Shown: positions 9,601 through 19,100 of the stretch, one piece after another | Layout: every line of letters starts with the position of its first letter | How positions within the stretch are numbered: the first letter of the stretch is position 1 | NCBI GenBank assembly: GCA_017504625.1 | Contig: JAFVQU010000020.1 | Coordinates: 124,001-188,000, forward strand | Length of the DNA: 64,000 bases | Direction of reading: 5' to 3' | Source of the DNA: Clostridia bacterium | GTDB taxonomy: Bacteria; Bacillota; Clostridia; Oscillospirales; CAG-272 | Translations under genes and position numbers: made by a program | Notes under the pieces: model-generated | Seen by the model: the letters and a program-made list of their open reading frames with translations, nothing else | What the model was told of the DNA's origin: nothing | Database searches by the model: none

Positions 9601-10515
9601 AGGATCGTAAAGCTTAATGTAATAGGTATGATATTCACCGTCGGGAACTATGTTAAAGGATTTGTACTGGGAACCATTAAATGCAGTCTTTCCTTCAGCA
9701 ATATAGAATATTGTAGCTTTGTCAACGCTGTCGGTCTTCATTGTGACGCGAACGTATTTATACTGTTTTGTGTCGATATTTAACTTTTCGCTGAAGATCA
9801 TAAAAGGGTCTTCATTCTTTTTTACTTGGAACGTAATAGAGCCGTCGTCGTTGACCGAGGGCTTCGATATATTGTTAAGATACGACTGCTTTGTTATATT
9901 TATTGGGGATTCAGAGAGAACTTCGAATGCATCTGTGAAGTTTTGACCCTCAAAGCGAACCTCATCGTAATAGTATCCCAGTCTATACATATTGGCAATA
10001 GCGTGTTCGGTAGAGGTTGATGCATAGACGGTATGTCCGTCGGTCATCTTAACGAATACGTCCATAGTATTTTCGATATATGACTTGCCCTCGGTATTTT
10101 TGATGTAATCGATGTACTGAGGAAGATCCTTGCATACCGTATACTTAAGTGACATATTGCGATTTTCGACAATATACTTGAACCACTTTGCGTTTTCAAA
10201 GTAAGCTTGAACGCCGTCAGCAAGTTCGTTTGACTTTTTAATAAGATCTTCACTGTAGCCTACGTGTCCGAGTTCATTTACATCCTCGGGAATCTGTTCG
10301 GTAGTATCTTCAGTGGTCTTCTCGGTATTTTTCTCTGTTGAATCCTCCGTGCTTGTGTCCTCCGATTGATCCTGATTTGTTGGAGCCTCGGTGGGATTAT
10401 GTTCAGGTCCGCTTGTTGTAGTTGTCGTATTTCCCGCACCGCAGGATGCAAGAATACCTACCATCATTACGATAGCAAGTATAAGGGAAACAACGGAGAT
10501 ACGATTTCTTTTCAT
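6637..10515 (-). CDS. Giant lipoprotein 2, uncharacterised paralogue family
   Basis: 1292 residues; ATG at 10515 after AAAGGAGTTATTCT. Lipobox GILASC ends the signal at about residue 25, and a Thr/Glu-rich linker runs to about residue 85. The ELADGVQAYF motif follows, then the ENTMDVFVKMTDG segment and a jelly-roll-like module around residues 210-345 (DGEYHTYYIKLYD...ISDISLVEG). The middle region carries the family signatures LDENLMMLPVP, YHLSLGTTESNC, ELPDSDENR, PWGSEESDYSG and APDQNVRDVREN. The C-terminal module reads GQYIVIKYRLP...DGQWHVLVIDTA...VDLGYFALHDNL. N- and C-terminal modules share the pattern of a strand-rich ligand-binding fold, so a carbohydrate-binding role is plausible but unproven. 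It is closest to lipoprotein 3. Confidence 0.75.
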   Translation of the reverse strand: MKRNRISVVSLILAIVMMVGILASCGAGNTTTTTSGPEHNPTEAPTNQDQSEDTSTEDSTEKNTEKTTEDTTEQIPEDVNELGHVGYSEDLIKKSNELADGVQAYFENAKWFKYIVENRNMSLKYTVCKDLPQYIDYIKNTEGKSYIENTMDVFVKMTDGHTVYASTSTEHAIANMYRLGYYYDEVRFEGQNFTDAFEVLSESPINITKQSYLNNISKPSVNDDGSITFQVKKNEDPFMIFSEKLNIDTKQYKYVRVTMKTDSVDKATIFYIAEGKTAFNGSQYKSFNIVPDGEYHTYYIKLYDPDKDGGKLTGIRIDMDTGFNVKEDIHISDISLVEGQEQGIDNIYLANIFHTYSDKLHYEMQLAVTEQVTDIAEIGVKTEIDAATVDKIIVEDANGTHDTLENVDWATATYIGFDIKEAGIFGLILPVDETTGTIKVTLEDGKYVIIYSRTPENNTILPGEGDPENYLNKIGNGNDFYMGYRIYTDETHDFESLKLQAYFERNPLGGKNIKVSLAYSDNGVYEGYDGVRGSYIFSIAWSGIKGLKRWEDYQNRQYSLNFTVKSDSHERLLYIVARSDDTVLECSALLDENLMMLPVPIEVGKNFFGDGDHNLFDLIDIGYSEAIMPIIASPDELREYNVLHLYENWGDFPLKQISYIEYTNAYYHLSLGTTESNCLVPWGWPNERAIPNMMPDFRGMSGTEWPGSNTHQQSGNHSFLSLGEEFTSNYIDSYGPTYVDITMNYLTFDEKIKSTRRHIELPDSDENRTYYVFEYEALEDVTIKNVKDNFYFYKVGTNDTNDLYQMFSYLDANNQPQVMNFKDISGNQIYTLGDNCPYFAAFKRSSVNYGNVAVLVDSCDITIGGEKQDISLALRASASGGSVALTLDTDKLELQKGDKITLYVILMPWGSEESDYSGTKYAPDQNVRDVRENTLLNPIKVEAVADCEVTENKFIHKLNTTNGKSAEFTISGGKAQAFEIPHRHKGHTAAVRIYGFDKLSVPLVYEFIDGKWELHNISSSDNLDKVGYGAHYDGYNVYYDEDGTFSYSFIIDMTEGKERTFKIELDENFEKFGRIIVEEGSFEEVTPYHHYQNGNGIAGTLWKGWFGRVQMGADAGGDYVSVYPLPESHHYTESVIEKMFKNYDGIVTGQYIIVKYRLPVENANNNKMEFQFFASTEHDETEISDPADFFKVNQTSGQLIADGQWHVLVIDTASFNKWTIKPKDSGEYKLQYVRFDVFNGLKSPTGQFVDKVDLGYFALHDNLDDILEFHKEDMETITLITGSGTREVSTSN

Positions 10516-10560
10516 AGAATAACTCCTTTACAGCTTTAATTTATAAAAACATACATCTTT

Positions 10561-10589
10561 ATTATAACATACAGTCAATGTAAAATCAA
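10561..10589 (-). promoter_or_regulatory. Promoter of lipoprotein 2
   Basis: TTGATT, 17-base spacer ending TATGT, then TATAAT (extended -10). About 40 bases of leader precede the ATG. Confidence 0.75.
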
Positions 10590-10648
10590 GTAATCGCAGC
10601 AATGTTTTGTGGTCGCAAATTATACGAAAAATCGATATTCTTTTTGTT

Positions 10649-10687
10649 TAAAAAGCTAAAAGGGAGATGGTATACACCATCTCCCTG
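10649..10687 (-). terminator. Intrinsic terminator of lipoprotein 3
   Basis: Hairpin AGGGAGATGG / CCATCTCCCT with a minus-strand T-rich tail (TTTTAGCTTTTT), just past the stop. Confidence 0.85.
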
Positions 10688-10698
10688 AACGGTTATTG

Positions 10699-13600
10699 TT
10701 ATTTTGCTGTGCTCATGGACTCGCCTTTGCCGCCGGATATGTATATAATCTCATTATCACCGGAATCTGATACGAAATCAAGAATCTGATCAAGATCATT
10801 GTGAATTGCGAGGTAAGCGATGTCTATTCTGTACGAATTATCTTTAGTACCATTGATAGCGTCAAATCTCAGATACTTAAGGATGTATTTTCCATCGGAG
10901 TTGGGAGCAATCAGCGATCCCTTGCCAAATGTTGTCGTATCAACTACGATAACGTGCCATTCGTTATCCGCGGGAACAATATCGTTGTTAAAGGTGAAAT
11001 TATCACTTCCCTTGGCACTTTCATTTACCGTGCTGGTAAAGAACTCAAGAGTTACACTCTGATCTTCATACATCTTGGGAATTCTGTACTTTATAACAAC
11101 GTACTGACCGGTCTCCATTATATTGCCCTTCAGCATCTTGTCGAGCTGTGACTCGCCCTGAGTTGTGGAAGCGTAAACTGATGCAAACTTCAAGCCATTC
11201 TCTTCGTTCTTTTCTACACGGTCCACCCAGCCTGCAGAAACAAGAGAAGCAAACTTGTCAGAATCGTGATAAAGCTTCATAGAGCCATCCCATGCAATTT
11301 CACCTACGATGGGAGTTGCAGAGCCCGCGCTGTAGAGAATTACACTCTCTTCCTCGCAGCTTTCAGTATAGTCAAGAATTTCTTCAAGATTATCGTGAAC
11401 GCCGAAGTAAGCGATATCAATACGGTAGGATGTGTCCTGCGTTCCGTTAATGGCATCAAATCTGATGTGCTTAAGTGTATATGTTCCGTCCTCGTTGGGA
11501 ATTATTGTAGACTTACCAAAGGATGCGACGTCAACTATGAGGACATGCCACTCTCCATCATCCGGAGCGATTGCTCTTGACATAGTAAAGTGGTCACCGT
11601 GAACTGCTTTAGTATTTACCGTGCTCGTGTAGAACTCAAGCGTTACGTTAGCAGGATTGGGGGAAGGAAGTCTGTACTTTATTATCACGTACTGACCGGT
11701 TTCACCCGTATGTCCTTTAAGTATACCTTCGACTAAGGACTCGCCATGCGTTGTGCTTGCATAGAAGGAAGTGTAGTTAACTCCGTTTTCGGTTCCGGTC
11801 TCAACCTTGCTATACCAAGATGTACCCGCAATTGCCTTGTATTCGTTTGAATTGTGGAATACATTAAAGGAAGCATCCGATTCGGTAGCAAGATCCTCGT
11901 TGTCAGATTCGGTGGGATCCTCCGGATCGGGATTTACGGGAATATCTGTTTCATCAGAGGGGCTTACGTGAGCAATGCCGCTGCCGGTTATCAACGTGAT
12001 ATATTCAATGTCGGAGTAGAATTCCTTGATATCCTCAAGGTTGTCGTGAATTGCAAAATCGGCAATGTCAAGTCGGTCTACAAATTCATCTTTGGGGCTC
12101 ATAAGGCCGTTAAAGAGGTCAAGTCGGATATACTGGATCTTGTATTCTCCGTTTTCATTGGGTACCATAGACCATCCGCCAAGCGTAGCGATGTCAAGTA
12201 CAAGCACGTGCCACTGTCCGTCAGCGATAAGCCGTCCGTCTGCAACCGATGCGTCAATACGGTCAGAGGGATTCGAAATACTGTTCCTATCGTGTACGGT
12301 ACTGGTAAACAATTCGAACTTCATCTGATCATTGTTTGCATTTTCAACGGGAAGTCTATATTTAATGACTATATACTGACCTGTTACAGTACCGTCGTTG
12401 TTGGTGTATATTTCTGCCTGAGATTCGTTGTATCTGTGTCCCTCGGGAAGAGGATTGTAAGAGATATAACTCGTACCGCCCTCGTCGGTGGGAGTGATTC
12501 GTCCGAACCAGCCCTTGTAGGTTTGGCGTGCAAATTTGTTGGAATCAAGGTAAACGTTGAAAGGACTCTCTACAACAAGAGAAGAATCATCAACCATTAT
12601 CCAGCCAAACTTTTCAAAGTCTTCACGTAGAGAAATTCTGTACGTTTTGTCTTTCGCATCATTCACGTCTACGACAAAGGTGTAAGAATATGTGCCGTCT
12701 TCATCGTAATATACACCGTATCCGTCGAAGTATGCTCCATGTCCGCCTGAATCGCGGTTGTTTGCGGAGGAAAGCTCGTAAGCAACCCACTCGCCGTTAA
12801 CGAGCTGTTCTACTACGGGAACACCAAGCTCCTTAAAGCCGTAAATTCTGACAGCCATCTTATGACCGTCTGCTGCTCTCCAACCGGTATCACGGTTGGG
12901 AATTGTATACTGGCTTACCGCACCACCGGTAATGGTAAACGTTGCATTCTTACCGTTGGTCGTTTTACCCATGGGAACCCAGTCGTGTTCAATAAGCTCG
13001 CAGTCCTCACCTGCAACAAGCTTGATCTTGTTGACGAGAGAGTCCTCGCGGACGTCACGGATATTCTGGTCTATGGGATAGTCCTTGTCGGAATAATCGG
13101 TCTGCTCAGATCCCCAAGGAATAAGAATGATATTTATAGAGATCGTATCACCCTCGTTGAAGGTGAGGGAATCAATATCAAAGTTAAGGGAAATAGAGCC
13201 GTTGTTCTTTGTTGCCTTGAGAAGAAGCCCTACATCTACCTTTTCGCCGTTGATAACAATTTCGTAATCGGAAACAAGACATGCAACGTTACAGTAGCTG
13301 TCAACAGTAACGTGATTAAGCTCGAATGCATCAATATATGGCATATCGCCAAGAGGAATGTATACTGCATTTTCCTCAAGGTCTTCAAACTTAACAATCT
13401 GTGAAACATTGTTTGCATCAAGGTAGCCGAACTGCTTATAGTCCTCGGTGGACTCAAAGCTACCTACGCTGTAAACACTGAAATCCTTATTAATTGTAGT
13501 TGTCTTTTTGAATGTGTAGTCGATGGTGTAGTATGCTCTGTTCTCATCTCTCTGAGGCATCTCAATATGGTGATATACTACCTTGTAATCCTTGCCTGCA

Positions 13601-15795
13601 TATACCATTTCAAGATCTGAGTAAGAAGGACCGTAAGAGATAATAGTCTGCTCCGTGAGATCGGTAGCATCCTTGTTGCCGAAGGAGTGGCTTCCGCCCT
13701 GAGTATGGTCGATAGTACCGGGCCATTCGGGAGCGGAGATCGCTCTGTGGTCGGGAAGACGGTTAGGAACTGCGGGAGTTCTCGTGTATTTCCAAGGAAC
13801 TATACAGTTTGTTTCTGTAGCGCCGGTTACGACACGGTAGTAGGGAGCGTGGAACTGAATGCTCGAGAGCTGCTTGATCTCGGCATTACCCCATTCATAG
13901 TAAGACATTACCATGTTGTAGGTAACGGTCTTGTCCGTGGGAGCAATAATCGGAACGGTAGCCTCCTGATAAAGCTTATCAAGTACGTCAAAGAGGGTAT
14001 CATCTTTATCTCCAACGAAGTTGTTACCTATCTCAACGGGAACGGGAAGAGGCATGAGATTTTCGTCAAGAAGGACTACGTGAGGAGATCCGCCGTGATC
14101 ATTTTCAGCCATCATATAGATAACTCTCTTGTAGTCATCGCTCTTGAAGGTTACCTGAATATTAAAATATCTGTTCTCGTAATATCTGGTTGCGTTGTTG
14201 TATCCGATCCAGAAGCGATAGCAGCCGCGGATCGCATCGTATCCGAGGAAGCTTGCGTTTGAGGAATAACCGGTACTTACCTTGATATTCTTACCGCCGA
14301 GAGGATTTCTCTCGATCTCGGTCTGAAGAAGAAGCTCGTCAAAGCTGTGGCTTTCGTCAGTATAGATTCTCTGACCCATCCTGAAGTCATTGTCGTTACC
14401 GACGACTGTTCCGGGCTTGGAGTCAGGATTGCCCTCAACTGCGGTGAGAGTATTGTTTTCAGGTGTACGGGAATACACAATAACGTAGTTGCCGTTTTCA
14501 AGAGTTACGGAAATGTTACCCGTGGTTTCGTGAACGGGAAGGATATATCCGAAAATACCCGCCTCGGTTATATCAAATCCTACGCACTCAACGCTTGCCC
14601 AGTCGATGCCATCAAGCGTATCGTGAGTGCCGTTCTTATCCTTGACGATGATCTTGGATACGGTATCAGCCGCGATAATTGTTTCGATACCGATCTCGGC
14701 AACGCCGGTAAGCTCGTTGTAGGTTGCGATGTGTATCTCTTGGTGGAGCTTGTCGGAGTACGTATGGAAGGTATTTTCAAGCTCAATATCGGGGATACCC
14801 TTTTGCTCAGCCTCAACAAAAGATATCTCGCTGATAGAGATATCCTTTCTGATTTCCGCAAACGAATCCAAGTCAATGCGGAGTCCCTTAAGTGTGCCGG
14901 CGTCGCTTCCTTCATCAAAAAGCTTGATGTAGTAAGTGTGGTACTCACCGTCGGGAATGAGATTGAAGGAGGCTATTTGATTGCTATTAAACTTAGTCTG
15001 CGATCCTGCAATATAATAGATCGAAGCCTGTTCAACCTCAGTTGTTTTCATCGTTACTCGAACATATCTGTACTGATTTGTATCAATATTCAATTTTTCG
15101 CTGAAAATAATGAAAGGGTCACCGGGGGCTTTGATCTGGAATGTGATAGATCCGTCCTCATTAGTGACAGGCTTTGACATATTTGAAAGATAAGTCTGCT
15201 TGGTTATATCGACCTTGGTTTCAGAAATAACCTCTAGGTTGTCAAGAAAATTCTGCTCTTGGAAGCGGAAATCGTTATAGTAATATCCAAATCTGTAAAT
15301 GTTGAGAAGCGTGTCATCAGATGATGCCGAAGCATAAACCTTGTAGCCATCGGTCATTCTGACGAATACGTCCATGGTATTCTCAATGTAAGAAGCACCA
15401 TGTGTATTCTTTATGTGCGCAACCCTTTGCTCATCTCCGCGCGTAAGAACGTAGCGAAGTGACATATTCTGGTTTGTAATGTCGTATTCCTTCCAGAGCT
15501 TGCTTGTATAAGCACCCTGAACACCGTTTGCAAGGGAATTGGTGAGATTGATAAGGTCTGAATGAGGATTCTCAACGACATCATCATCGGTAGGCTCGGA
15601 GGATTCCTCCTCGCCTCCTACGGGAGAGCTCTCGGTGGGCTGTTCGGAGGGAGTCTCTGAGGGGTGTTCAGAAGGCTGCTCGTTTTGCGATCCACCCGTA
15701 GTCTCGTCGACATTGTTGTTGCCACATCCTGAAAATGCGGCGAGGAGCATAACGAGAGCGAGGATCATCGCAATTAATTGGATTTTTCTGTTCAT
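10699..15795 (-). CDS. Giant lipoprotein 3 with triplicated C-terminal module
   Basis: 1698 residues, the largest of the set; ATG at 15795 after AAGAAAGGAAAAC. Lipobox AAFSGC, then a linker rich in Pro/Ser/Glu (PSEHPSETPSEQPTESS). The body matches lipoprotein 2 from the SLANGVQGAY motif to the first C-terminal module (about residues 1075-1270). A second Pro/Glu/Asp linker follows, and two more copies of that module extend the protein by about 430 residues. The repeated signature is GQY(I/V)(V/I)IKYR(L/I)P, F(Y/F)TSTVN, (D/N)(G/N)(E/Q)WHV(L/I)(V/L)(V/L)D and RFDAINGT...RIDIAYxxxH(D/N)(D/N)L. The extra copies point to avidity for a repeated or polymeric ligand. Two promoters lie upstream. Function unknown. 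Confidence 0.76.
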   Translation of the reverse strand: MNRKIQLIAMILALVMLLAAFSGCGNNNVDETTGGSQNEQPSEHPSETPSEQPTESSPVGGEEESSEPTDDDVVENPHSDLINLTNSLANGVQGAYTSKLWKEYDITNQNMSLRYVLTRGDEQRVAHIKNTHGASYIENTMDVFVRMTDGYKVYASASSDDTLLNIYRFGYYYNDFRFQEQNFLDNLEVISETKVDITKQTYLSNMSKPVTNEDGSITFQIKAPGDPFIIFSEKLNIDTNQYRYVRVTMKTTEVEQASIYYIAGSQTKFNSNQIASFNLIPDGEYHTYYIKLFDEGSDAGTLKGLRIDLDSFAEIRKDISISEISFVEAEQKGIPDIELENTFHTYSDKLHQEIHIATYNELTGVAEIGIETIIAADTVSKIIVKDKNGTHDTLDGIDWASVECVGFDITEAGIFGYILPVHETTGNISVTLENGNYVIVYSRTPENNTLTAVEGNPDSKPGTVVGNDNDFRMGQRIYTDESHSFDELLLQTEIERNPLGGKNIKVSTGYSSNASFLGYDAIRGCYRFWIGYNNATRYYENRYFNIQVTFKSDDYKRVIYMMAENDHGGSPHVVLLDENLMPLPVPVEIGNNFVGDKDDTLFDVLDKLYQEATVPIIAPTDKTVTYNMVMSYYEWGNAEIKQLSSIQFHAPYYRVVTGATETNCIVPWKYTRTPAVPNRLPDHRAISAPEWPGTIDHTQGGSHSFGNKDATDLTEQTIISYGPSYSDLEMVYAGKDYKVVYHHIEMPQRDENRAYYTIDYTFKKTTTINKDFSVYSVGSFESTEDYKQFGYLDANNVSQIVKFEDLEENAVYIPLGDMPYIDAFELNHVTVDSYCNVACLVSDYEIVINGEKVDVGLLLKATKNNGSISLNFDIDSLTFNEGDTISINIILIPWGSEQTDYSDKDYPIDQNIRDVREDSLVNKIKLVAGEDCELIEHDWVPMGKTTNGKNATFTITGGAVSQYTIPNRDTGWRAADGHKMAVRIYGFKELGVPVVEQLVNGEWVAYELSSANNRDSGGHGAYFDGYGVYYDEDGTYSYTFVVDVNDAKDKTYRISLREDFEKFGWIMVDDSSLVVESPFNVYLDSNKFARQTYKGWFGRITPTDEGGTSYISYNPLPEGHRYNESQAEIYTNNDGTVTGQYIVIKYRLPVENANNDQMKFELFTSTVHDRNSISNPSDRIDASVADGRLIADGQWHVLVLDIATLGGWSMVPNENGEYKIQYIRLDLFNGLMSPKDEFVDRLDIADFAIHDNLEDIKEFYSDIEYITLITGSGIAHVSPSDETDIPVNPDPEDPTESDNEDLATESDASFNVFHNSNEYKAIAGTSWYSKVETGTENGVNYTSFYASTTHGESLVEGILKGHTGETGQYVIIKYRLPSPNPANVTLEFYTSTVNTKAVHGDHFTMSRAIAPDDGEWHVLIVDVASFGKSTIIPNEDGTYTLKHIRFDAINGTQDTSYRIDIAYFGVHDNLEEILDYTESCEEESVILYSAGSATPIVGEIAWDGSMKLYHDSDKFASLVSAGWVDRVEKNEENGLKFASVYASTTQGESQLDKMLKGNIMETGQYVVIKYRIPKMYEDQSVTLEFFTSTVNESAKGSDNFTFNNDIVPADNEWHVIVVDTTTFGKGSLIAPNSDGKYILKYLRFDAINGTKDNSYRIDIAYLAIHNDLDQILDFVSDSGDNEIIYISGGKGESMSTAK
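10750..11281 (-). repeat. C-terminal module copy 3 of lipoprotein 3
   Basis: Encodes the last of three tandem copies, from KLYHDSDKFASLVSAGW to AIHNDLDQILDF. It is most like copy 2: both contain FDAINGT and YRIDIAY. Confidence 0.7.
11335..11872 (-). repeat. C-terminal module copy 2 of lipoprotein 3
   Basis: Encodes the middle copy, NVFHNSNEYKAIAGTSWY to GVHDNLEEILDY, preceded by an acidic Pro-rich linker that separates it from copy 1. The DNA differs from copy 3 at many synonymous sites, so the duplication is not very recent. Confidence 0.7.
11990..12570 (-). repeat. C-terminal module copy 1 of lipoprotein 3
   Basis: Encodes PFNVYLDSNKFARQTYKGWF to AIHDNLEDIKEF. It is the copy equivalent to the single C-terminal module of the other three lipoproteins, and longer than copies 2 and 3 because of an insert around the RNSISNPSD segment. 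Confidence 0.7.
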
Positions 15796-15897
15796 CTTGT
15801 TTTCCTTTCTTGAAGATAACTTGATCTATTCTAAGGCTTTATAGGAAAGCTGTGTTATAAAATTGCGCTTGTAAATACGCAAAATATCACTCATTTT

Positions 15898-15926
15898 ATT
15901 ATAACATAACGAAATTTTTAAGTCAA
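15898..15926 (-). promoter_or_regulatory. Promoter P1 of lipoprotein 3
   Basis: TTGACT, 17-base spacer ending TATGT, TATAAT (extended -10). It gives a leader of about 95 bases. Confidence 0.75.
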
Positions 15927-15927
15927 T

Positions 15928-15988
15928 ATAAAAAGTACAAAAAAGCGCAATTTTAGATATATGTATCATAATTGTACATACTTTTTAT
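15928..15988. repeat. Inverted repeat upstream of lipoprotein 3 promoter P1
   Basis: Perfect 10-base arms ATAAAAAGTA (15928-15937) and TACTTTTTAT (15979-15988), with nested GTACAA/TTGTAC inside. It lies immediately upstream of the P1 -35 box and downstream of P2, so it could be an operator or a hairpin in the P2 transcript. The remainder of the 15796-16175 gap holds P1, P2 and the lipoprotein 4 terminator. Confidence 0.4.
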
Positions 15989-16045
15989 GTGATGTAAGGT
16001 TAATCAAAAAAATATACGAACAAACCAAAAGGAAAATATAATAAT

Positions 16046-16074
16046 ATTATAACATTTACGCGTGTTTATATCAA
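16046..16074 (-). promoter_or_regulatory. Second promoter P2 of lipoprotein 3
   Basis: TTGATA, 17-base spacer ending AATGT, TATAAT on the minus strand, about 150 bases upstream of P1. CGCGTG inside the spacer is repeated inverted as CACGCG about 30 bases further upstream. Confidence 0.5.
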
Positions 16075-16126
16075 TTACGTTTATTGTGGAAATCACGCGA
16101 CATAGCAAATAAGGTAATGTTCGCGA

Positions 16127-16160
16127 ACAAAAAAGGGAAGATGTTTCCATCTTCCCTTAA
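16127..16160 (-). terminator. Intrinsic terminator of lipoprotein 4
   Basis: Hairpin GGGAAGATG / CATCTTCCC with a GAAA loop and six T on the minus strand. Confidence 0.88.
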
Positions 16161-16175
16161 GTAGAGTTTATATGT

Positions 16176-19100
16176 TTATTTGGGTTCACCGGTTATAGGA
16201 TCGTATACCGTAAGCTTTCCGTCATAGAAAAGCACGTCTGCAACAGCATTGTCCACCTTTATCGCCTCAGTAAGATCATCAGTAAGACCAATGAAAGCGA
16301 TGTCTGTGTAGATGTCCTTATTTGTGAATGTATTATGTCCCTGAGTTGTATCAACTCTGAAGTATTTTGCGATGTACGAACCGTCTGCCTCGGGGAGATA
16401 GGTTTTGCAGAACTTGGTGAGATCAAGGACTACAACGTGCCACTGCTCATCCGCCATATAAAGACCGTTTGCGGCGGAGAAAACAGAGGTGTTATCACCA
16501 CCCGCGGGGACAGTATTTACCGTACTTGCATAAATTTCGAAGTATGTGTTTTCCTTTGCGTTGGTTCTGTACTTGATAACGAAATATTGACCTGAGGTAA
16601 TAGGCTCGTTTTCATTCATAGTATAGAAGGTACCGTAGGACTCGTTTGTATTATCAAATTTGGGAACAAGTCTTGTGAACTGAACGCCGTTATCAAGCGA
16701 GATGGTAGAGGACTGATAGAATAATTTTCCCCAGCTTACAGTGGGATCGGTAGCAATAGCATTTACTTCAATGTGGTCAATGTAAACGGGGAGCTTATCT
16801 GCAATGATTTCCTCAATTTCGATTCTGGGCCAACCCCTGAACTCGTCATCGGTTTCGATCTTGAAGGTTCTTTCCGCACCGCCGTCCATTGTAACGATGA
16901 AGGCATATGAATAAGTTCCGTCACCGTCATAGTATACGGAATATCCGTCGTAGTAAGCGTGGTAGCCCGAAACGTCGGGAGTGCCTGCGGAGTTGAGCTT
17001 GTATTCAACCCACTCGCCGTCAATCTTTTCGTATACCTTGGGAGCAGAAAGATCGGTGAATCCGTAAGCTCTTATAGCGATATTATTCTCGCCGCCCGAG
17101 ATAGTGAACTCGGCGCTCTTGCCGTTAGTTGTCTTTATCTTGGGAAGGAACGCGCTTTCAATTACAGTCGCATTTGCGCCTGCAGAGAGCTTGACGGGAT
17201 TGAGAGCAGTATTTTCACGCATGTCGCGAACGTTCTGGTCGGGGGCAAAATTCTTTCCGCTGTAATCGGATTCCTGGGAGCCCCAAGGAGTGATAAGAGC
17301 GTTTATGGTTATCTTATCGCCTGCCTTGAACTGAACTGCGCCGAGGTCAAGAGTAAGATCTGCTCTGAGATTACCCTCGTGAACTGCAAAGTTGGGATTA
17401 ACCTTTTCACCACCAATTATGATCTCGGAGTCGCAGATGATAAAGGATACGTTTCCGTAGTATCCGCCGGGACCACCTGCGCCGTGGCAGTTCTTCATGT
17501 TAAAGTAATCAAAATAGGGAGCCTCGGTGCCGAGAACGTAATACTGTACGGGGCCCTTGGTGCTCGCGTTTGCGATCGTGGGCTGATTGTTTGAATTAAG
17601 ATAACCAAATCCCTGATATTCGCCCTTGGGATCGTTGTCGCTTACGGTGTAGAGCTTGAAGCTGTCCTTGAAGCTGTTAACTTTAACGTCCTCAAGGAAT
17701 TTATACTCGATAGTATAGTAGCCTCTGTTTTCATCAGTCTGAGGCATTTCCATGTGAGTGTAGGTTGCAAGGATTCTGCCGTCCTCACTCAGATAGTTCA
17801 AGGTAACGTCAGCATAGATAGGACCGTAGGAGTCAATCGACTTTTCTGTAAGGTTGGTATATATTTTGTGACCCTTTTCGTTGGTGTAATAGAATATGGT
17901 ATGGAAGCCGCTGCTCGTGTGCTGAGGCTGAGTGGGCCAAAGGGGAGCGGACATACCTCTATGGTCGGGAAGAAGATTTTCCTCGGGACCCGCGAGAATA
18001 CTAAGACAGTTTGTCTCGGTAACACCGGTAGAAAGATGGTAATAGGGCATATAATACTCAATGGCAGAGATCTGCTTGAGCGGGTAATTACCCCAGTTCT
18101 GATAAAGGTGAAGCACGTTGTATTCGTTTGATTCACCACTCTTGGCGATAATGGGGAATATTGCTTCGCCGTAAGCTATATCAAAAATATCGTAGATGGT
18201 GTTATCACCGTCGGTATCGAAATTCTTTGCAACCTCAACGGGGATAGGTAGCATAGCGAGCTTATCATCAAGCACGACAGCGCACTCAAGCGAACCGGAG
18301 ATGGTAGCCGCATTGATATATACGTTTCGGTTATAATTGTCACCGCGAACCGTGAAATTAACTCCAAAGTATTTATTGGGATACTGGAAGTAAGAGGTGT
18401 TAAAGGTAGATCCGGGAATAGAGAATTCGTATGAGCCTCGAATTGCATCGTAGCCTATGAACTGCGCATCGGTATCGGAATATGCGTTACTTACCTTAAA
18501 GTTTTTCTTGGTAAGGGGAGTTCTTTCGATAGTAGCCTCTGTAATGAAAGCATCAAACGTATGATTTTCATCGGTATAAAGACGCTGACCCATATAGAAG
18601 TCGTTGGTGTTACCGATCTTTTCGTCATCACCTGCAAGAACAGTGTTATTTTCGGGGATGCGCGACTGAACGATCACGTAATTGTCACCCTCAAGTGTTA
18701 CGGTCATTTTTCCGGTTGTTTCGTGAACGGGAAGTATGTAACCGAATATACCTGCTTCTTTAATGTCAAATCCGATATATTCAGCGCTGTTCCAGTCAAC
18801 ACCGTCGAGAGTGTCGTGAGTGCCCGAAGCATCCTTGACTATAAGCTTGTCAACGTTGCTTATGGGAATTCTGGTGATCATGCCGATTTCGGCAATATTC
18901 TTTGTATTCTCGCTCGCTACAAGCTGGAGCTCGTGATGGAGCTTATCGGAATAGGTATGGAAGATTCTCGCTACTGAAAGAGCGGGAACACCGTAAATTT
19001 CACCGTCAAAGAGTCTTACGGAGCTTATTGCAAGGTCATTGCCCTTGTCAACACCGTCAAAGTCAAGGCGGATTCCCTTAAGGTCGCCCGTATATCCCTC

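Noticed and set aside
7126..9783. Two long plus-strand open frames (397 and 472 codons) opposite lipoprotein 2
   Set aside because: They lie entirely antisense to a well-supported gene, lack ribosome sites and show no domain features; similar shadows run opposite all four paralogues, as expected from shared codon usage.
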